Under the pieces are notes generated by a model. The model did no database searches, was not told the DNA's origin, and saw only the letters and a program-made list of their open reading frames with translations. From Notamacropus eugenii (taxonomy: Eukaryota; Chordata; Mammalia; Diprotodontia; Macropodidae): 64,000 nt of DNA. Position numbers and translations under genes: made by a program. Positions 57,640 through 64,000 of the stretch are shown here, piece after piece (the stretch's first letter is position 1; every line of letters begins with the position of its first letter). Where the stretch lies: positions 34,304,817 to 34,368,816 of the forward strand of contig NC_092875.1 in the NCBI RefSeq assembly GCF_028372415.1, given 5' to 3'.

Positions 57640-58990
57640 CTTCAATATTTTTTTCTTTTCTATAATTTTATTATATATTTTGTTTTCAAATCACCTGTAT
57701 CTCCCAATATAACCTCCCTCTCCTTCTGTCCCTCCCCTTCCCAGAGGGCCACAGTAACAAATAATTTTTAAAAAGGAAAACTAATTTATCAAACTCATCA
57801 ACAGTGAAAAAGCCTGACATTATATGCAGTGTTCCACACCCATAATTCTTGGCCTCTGAACACGGGGAGGGGCAAAGCCTTCCCATATCTCTTCTCTACA
57901 ACCTCACTTAGTCATTACACTTTGGCCACATTCCATTCCAATTGCAGTGCTGTGGCTACTCTTGCATGGTTATATTCATTGTGTATATGTACATATTATT
58001 CTTGAGATTCTGCTTACTTCACTTTGCATCAGTTCATGTGGCTTCCCATGCTTCTCTAGAGTTTTTATAGTCATCACTTCTGAGAGTACAATAATATTCT
58101 ATTACACTCTTGTCCCATAATCTGCTTAGGCTTTTCCCCATTCACTGACATCTACTTTGTTTCTAATTCTTTGGTACTAGAAAAAGTTGCTATAAATATT
58201 TTGGTGTATATGGCGCCTTTCTTTTTATCAGTGAACTCCCTGAGGTACATGCCTAGCAGTGGAATTTCTGGGACAAAGGGCATAAACATTTTAAATCACT
58301 TTCTTCACATAATTCCAAACTTTCCAGAATGGCTGTTCCAACTCACAACCCCACCAAAAATGCAACCCTGTGTCCATCTTTCCACATCTCTAACGCTAAT
58401 TACTCCTGGGTCTTAATGGTTTTTTTGGTCATCGTTGCCAACCTGTTCAGTATAAAGTAAACCTCCTGGTTGTTCTTAATTAAGTTTCTCTTATTAGTGA
58501 CTTGGAGCATCATTTCACACAGCTGCTCAGAATTTACAATTCTTCGGGTAGGAATTGTTGGTTCATATCCTATGACTACTTGTCTATTGGAGAAAAGCTT
58601 TGGGCCATATATTGTGGTTAGTATCCAATACATCTTAGATATCAGATCCTTACCAGCGGTGTTGCTATAGAGCTCTTTTCCCAGGTGACCACTTCCTTTC
58701 TTATCCTAGATGCATTAACTTTGTTCATGCATAAGCTTTTCAATTTCGTGTATTAGAAATTATCATTTTACTTTTGTAATCAACTCTTTCATACCTTTAT
58801 TGGTTAATAATTCATCCTCTAGCCAAGGCTGTAAAAGATTCTGGCTCTGGTTTTCTTCTCATTTTTTTATAATAGGATCATTAATGTTTCTGTTGTATAT
58901 CAATTTTTGAGTTTACTATGACATATGATCTACCTAGATGCTTCCTAAAACAAATACTCCGATGGGCCTTTGCTCTCACTGACACAATAC
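57640..58990 (-). mobile_element. L1 3' end (ORF2 tail and 3' UTR) in reverse
   Basis: Begins with T-rich tail complement (57645-57690). It contains antisense ORF2-end wording: 'gttgctataaatattttggtgtatatgg', 'tgcctagcagtggaatttctgggacaaagggc', 'tccagaatggctgttccaactcacaaccccaccaaaaatgc', 'attgttggttcatatcctatgactacttgtctattgg'. Broken frames. Confidence 0.85.
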
Positions 58991-61900
58991 TCCTCCAATC
59001 CATCAAAACCTGACTAAGTCATTTAGCTCTCAATTATGTCTAAGGCTCCCCAGAGGAAATCCTCCTTCTCCACCCCTCCCCACCTATAACATTCACTCCC
59101 TAAGCGGACGGTGGGACAATCACATGAGCTCAGTTCTGGACCACAGTGTGTGCTGTGCTGTTCCCACAATAACTGCACTAAATTCGACACCAATATGGAA
59201 AACCCCACGCTCTAGACCCAAGAACAGTGAGGACAACCAAGTCATGTAAGGAGGGATCAAGGTGCAACATCTAAAATAGACTAGGTCAGGGCTCGGGAGC
59301 TGATTTCAAAGCTAATCAACTCAAGCAAATAATGTTCTAATTTAAAAATATTTATTGAACACCTACTAGGTGTAAAACAGAATGCTAGGAAACATGGAAG
59401 AATAAATATGTAAACCTGAGTACTGCAAAAGTTTACAGTCCAGTAAAGGAGATATAGCAAGGGCACTAGAATCAAGTATTATTAAAGCAGAATGGGGTAA
59501 TGGTTACATGGATGATGTGAAGAACTAAAAGAATTCAAAGGGCAGAACAGAAATCTAAGACTGTCCACTAGAGTGAAAGTCAACAGGCACTTATTATTAA
59601 GTACCTACTATGTGCCAAGTACTGGGCTATGGCACTTTCCCTTCTCTTCTTCAAGCTAGCCTCCTTCAGTCCTTTCAAGCTCCTTCAGTCCTCCAAGAGT
59701 CCTCAAACAGCACAGGCCTCAGGCTTTCTATAATGCATCACTGCAAAGGCCAACATGGTCCAGTGGACAAAGTTCTGGACTTGGACTCCTATGCCCTGAG
59801 TTCACAGTCTACCTCTGCTACACATTTACCTACTATCTGTGTAACTAACCTCTCTTAAGGTCTCATGACCTCCTTTTGAATTAAACAAAAGTCAGCCTTG
59901 AAAGGACCCTCAAAGATGATTGACTCCAAAGCATTTCCACATACAAACTATCATTTGGAAAGGGCCAACAAGTGGTCAACCAGCCCTGCTCAAGGATGTC
60001 TAGCACCTCCCACAGCAGCCCAGGCTACTAGTGGTCATTCTAATTGCTAGGGAATTTCAACTGATGTCAAGACTAAGTGTGCCTTGGCCTCTTCCACCCA
60101 CTGCTCCATCTTCTGATCTCAGGCACCAAGCAAAACGAGTGACTGGGTCTCCCAGTCCTTCCACCTCTAGGGCAAACAGCCCTTACTCATGTGGCATAAT
60201 CTCAAGGCCTTTCCCACTACTACTTATCCTTTTCTTGGTGGTCTCCAATTCATCTCCAGGCTTTCTAAGTGTGGCCCCTCAGCCTGAACAGCACCAAGGC
60301 TGCTAACACCACAAATAAATGAATTCCCCAAGATGTCACAGAACCAAAGTTTTATGGGAACAAAAGAGGCCCAAACTAGGAACTGATGGTTACTGCAAGA
60401 CATTTCCATCAGATACTCTTTTAATTCCACCACTCCCTAACAACACACTTCTAGAGGGCTTTAAGGTGACCTAAAAACCAAGCTAGGTAATGCAGGCAGT
60501 CTCATTCCCATTTCACTAAAGAGAAAAACAGAGGCTCAGAAAGATGTGACTTGACTGCTTCATAGTCAGTCAGGGTCAAACTTGGGTCTTCAGACGTCAA
60601 GGCCTGTGCCAGCTTGTGCCATGCTGCCTCTGAGAAGGCACTGAACCCATGCAAGGCGATGCATAACAGGCAACTCTATTTGGTACCAACAAGTTGTATG
60701 TAACTATTAGTAAAGCTGTTAATCAAGAAAAGCTGTAAAACACGGAGGCCAGAAAATTAATTTGGGCTGTGCTCAAAAAAAGTCTTTTCCTGAGCTGAAA
60801 ATTCTGACTTTCTAAACTACATGTCCTATTTACGTACCTGAAAAACACAGACTAGGAGGCTTGCAAGCATACACGCAATTTTTTCCCTTGGGTCATCTTC
60901 ACAATAGCATATAATTCAGTCATAAAATTTAAAAAAAAATTTCCAATTCCCAAAGAAGAAGAGTCAGATACAACAAAGCAGAAAATGAATTTTAAACCTT
61001 GATTTTTTTAAAGGCATAGGTCTTTCTCAGTATTTAAACTGCTTCCCAAGCTTCCTTGAAAAGTCGATACTCCTACTACACCAAATAGTCCCTAGTACAT
61101 ATTGTCTAAGAGAAGACCTAGTAGACAAAAAAGCAGATAAAAAGCCAACCTGAAAACCTGGGTTCAAGTTCTGTCTTTTACCTTATATTAGTCATGTAAG
61201 TAACTCTGGCCAACCACTGAACCAACCAGGCTGACCTAACGTTCCAAAGTGCAGAGGCACTTACCTACCTTGATAATGGGAGTCTCCTCACCCCTGGGCT
61301 ACCTATAACAATGAAGTCCCTGGCCTGGTGCTGAACTCTATATCACTGCTTATAAAATACACAAAAAACTGAACTGACGTAAGTACTGACCCAGTCACTG
61401 GAAGCCACCCTTCCAGGGTTCATATGCAGAAGGAAGTCTAAGCTGCCAAAGCAAGCCTGTGTCAGGGAGACAACCCGAAGAAGAATGAAATACTCTGACA
61501 GATCAAAAACTTTGGTTTACAAGATGTCAGGAACAAATGATACACATCAAACTTTTCATCAAAAGTGGCATGACAGCTTCTAGCTTGCTTCTACATTGTA
61601 CAGTTTAAGCCCTCATACTTTCTAGACATATATCCATCAAAATAATTTTCAGACATGTCAAGAACAATTTGGCTTGTTTCATTTTAAAAGAAAAAAATCC
61701 ATCTACAAGCATTTAAGTACTTCCTGAGTGCCAGGCATTGTGCTAAGCACTCAAGATTCAAAGAAAAAGAAGCCAAAACAGGAAGAAAAAAATAGACTTT
61801 AGAAAACTCATTTTATTATGGGCCCCTTAAAAATCCCATTTATTTGTCTCTCCCCTAGTAAAGAAAGCAATAAGTCAGTAAGCACTCTTAGTTCTTCTTA

Positions 61901-64000
61901 AACATATTAAAACTCAACAGGAGAACCTGCAGAGGTTTGGAGGTCAAACCAAGGACTTTTGGAAGCACATTTCTTATCTCACAAGGGAAATCCTATTATT
62001 CTGTCCATTCATTTTCCAGATGAAGCTCAGAGCTGTGTAGGGAACGGTCTAGCTCACACAGCTACAACATCAGCAGAGGCAAGAATTGAAGTCCCAATTC
62101 CGGACTCCAAGGTGGGAGCTCAAATTCATCCCCTTCCACTGCCTCTGCTCTGCACAGCAGGATTCCCTTTGGAGAGAATGCTTCAAAGTATCCAAAGTCA
62201 TCAAAAAAGCAGCCAAAATGCTCCCTAAAAACTCCAAAGTCAATCCCTTTCCTGGAACTCACTTCCAGACAGACACATGCATATAGTTTCAAGAGAAATA
62301 AGCCATAGTCATACAGGACACTCTCCTGTTTGGTCTAATTAAGTCATGTAAGAACCTTAAATGTTAACTGATCACTCATAGTATCAACACCTTTTTCAAG
62401 AATTTGTTTGGGGTTGTTTGTTCTTTGTTACCCTAGGGGAAGGGGGAGAAGGAAGAGCCAAAGTAGGAATGGGAAGGGCAGAAAACCTAGAGAATGTTAC
62501 TCCCTCCAGACAGTACCAGATGCTGGGGTGAAGGGGGAAGGGCTGCTCACCAGCACCTTTGGAAGCAGAAGGGATGGCTGGGGAGGGGCGGGGGAGAGGG
62601 TGTTGCTGGGGCAGAAGTGGTGTGTAGAGGACAGAGACCTCTAAACTAAGCCTCAGAAATCCTGGTTTAAATCCCATCTCTGCCCTGAATTAGTCTGGGA
62701 CCACAGCCAGGATGGCTTTCAGCTTCCACATCGATGAAGATGGATTACAAACAACTATCTAAAAGCGTGGTGGAGTGGAAAACTCTGAGGTTTCAAGCTT
62801 AGCTCTGCTCTTTGCTACCTGTTGAGACTTTGAGGGAAGTACTAAATCTCTGTAAAAGAAGAGGGATGGTATCTAAGATGGTAAGAAGACGATATCTAAG
62901 CCCTTCCACTCCAAATAAACTTTGGGCAAACCTGATGCCTCAGTTTATCGTTCTACAAAATTAGAGGCTTGAACTAGACAGTCTCTGAGACCCTTTCCAG
63001 TTTTAAATTCTATGATATTGCAACCTCCCAGGGTGGTGTAAACCAGAAAGAAAACCATCCATAAAGGAGAGTTATACCCACATGCCCGGCTTTGAGCAGA
63101 AGGAAAGGAAGGACCAAGGTATGGTGTTGTGAGTAGGAAGGCAGAGACATGAACAGCAGGCAAGTGGGAACAGTGCAGAGAGCACTAAATTCGGAGTCAA
63201 AAGACCTGGGCTTAACTCTTGGTTCTTTTGCTTGCTGCCTTTGTTTCTTTGGATAAATTCTTTCCCCAAGGAGGGCCTTAATTTCAGGTGTTAAAAGATG
63301 TTAGACTAGAAGATCTCTAAGTGCTTCCCATATCTCTTCTCATTTAAACCCAACTCTGTGTGATAAGGAAGGGGAGTATTATCCCCATTTGACAGATAAG
63401 GAAACTCCCACAGCTACTATCCAAAGCTATCTTCCGGATACCAAGTCCAGCGCTCCACCCACTAACTCCACTGCCTTATGTAGATGTATAACACACACAC
63501 AAGGACCATCTCAGGAAGAAAAAAAAAGGGGGAGTGGGGGGTGGATTTTGACCCAAAACTTTCTAATCCAAGGTCAGCACCCTGGCCCTGGTGAGCCTTC
63601 TGCATGGTCAGCCTGACCGACAGCCTTCCTCTAGACAAGCTGGAGGAAACTGAGGCTACCAAGGCCCTCTGTCCTTCCACTGAGATGGTCGTTTGGGGGG
63701 ATGCTCAGGGAGGAGGTCCTTCTTCTCCAGCTCTGGAGGCATGGAATTCTGGCACACGTTAGTTGTCTAAATGAACATCATCTCTCAGGGGAGCCTCAGG
63801 ACAACCCTATGATGAGGGTACCATTTCACAGAGACAAACTGAGGCTCAGGGAGATGAAGGCCCCTCTCCCTCGGCCTCCTCCCAAGAGCCTGGCCCAGGA
63901 GTCCCACCAAAGCTCTCCTGGATGACCGCCTCTCAGCCCCCACCCTCTCCCGAGGGGGCACCCCAGTTAGCAGCAACGTCTCCATTTCACAAAAAGGGGA
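58991..64000. other. MAPKAPK5: MAPKAPK5 intron 1 (5' part), unique DNA and scattered SINE scraps
   Basis: No exon is recognised. Scraps: MIR/CR1-type pieces at about 59345-59460, 59580-59640, 59740-59860, 60470-60640, 61700-61780, 61985-62110, 62640-62990 and 63180-63460. The last 200 bases are G+C-rich but poor in CpG, so they do not look like the MAPKAPK5 promoter island. The first coding exon (MSEESDMDKAIK in human) is not found up to 64000. Confidence 0.5.

Noticed and set aside
63840-64000. MAPKAPK5 promoter or CpG island at the right edge
   Set aside because: G+C-rich but few CpG, with MIR-like wording ('ttcacagagacaaactgaggctcagggagatgaag'); no exon 1 sequence follows.

Overview
This is a stretch of mammalian nuclear DNA, most likely from a marsupial. 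The tRNA-derived SINEs, L1 3' ends and CR1/L3-type LINE fragments resemble those that dominate marsupial genomes, and no primate- or rodent-type Alu, B1 or B2 copy is seen. Two genes are recognisable, both on the minus strand. No bacterial-type operon, CRISPR array, phage or other exotic system is present, and I did not find a previously undescribed system.

Left end (1-2177): one uninterrupted reading frame of 725 codons, running off the left edge, encodes an intronless ADAM metalloprotease-disintegrin. It has a cysteine switch, an intact HExxHxxGxxH zinc site, and disintegrin, cysteine-rich and EGF-like regions. Single-exon structure and position beside MAPKAPK5 point to ADAM1 (fertilin alpha), which is a pseudogene in human. 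A second, heavily decayed copy lies at about 6380-7605 with frameshifts, stops and a ruined zinc site. Between them (2178-6380) are SINE fragments and a divergent tandem repeat of about 120-127 bp.

Middle left (7610-17000): layered LINE fragments (L1/HAL1-like and CR1/L3-like), then a repeat-poor stretch of about 3.7 kb next to the 3' end of MAPKAPK5.

Centre and right (17156-48111): thirteen coding exons of MAPKAPK5 (PRAK), a MAP-kinase-activated Ser/Thr kinase. They cover residues 13-471 by human numbering, and every exon junction stays in frame. The first coding exon (about 12 codons) and promoter are not seen and probably lie beyond 64000, so intron 1 exceeds 15.8 kb. Points of interest are a GC-AG intron after exon 5, a tandem donor 6 nt apart at exon 12 that adds two residues (Lys-Gly), and a poor donor after exon 10. 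Introns and 48112-64000 hold old SINEs, L1 3' ends, CR1/L3 reverse-transcriptase relics and a hAT-like MITE, several nested in one another.

The two genes are neighbours in the same orientation, as I recall for human chromosome 12q24 and mouse chromosome 5. Nothing in the sequence suggests a functional link between them. Family names and species comparisons come from memory, not from a search.
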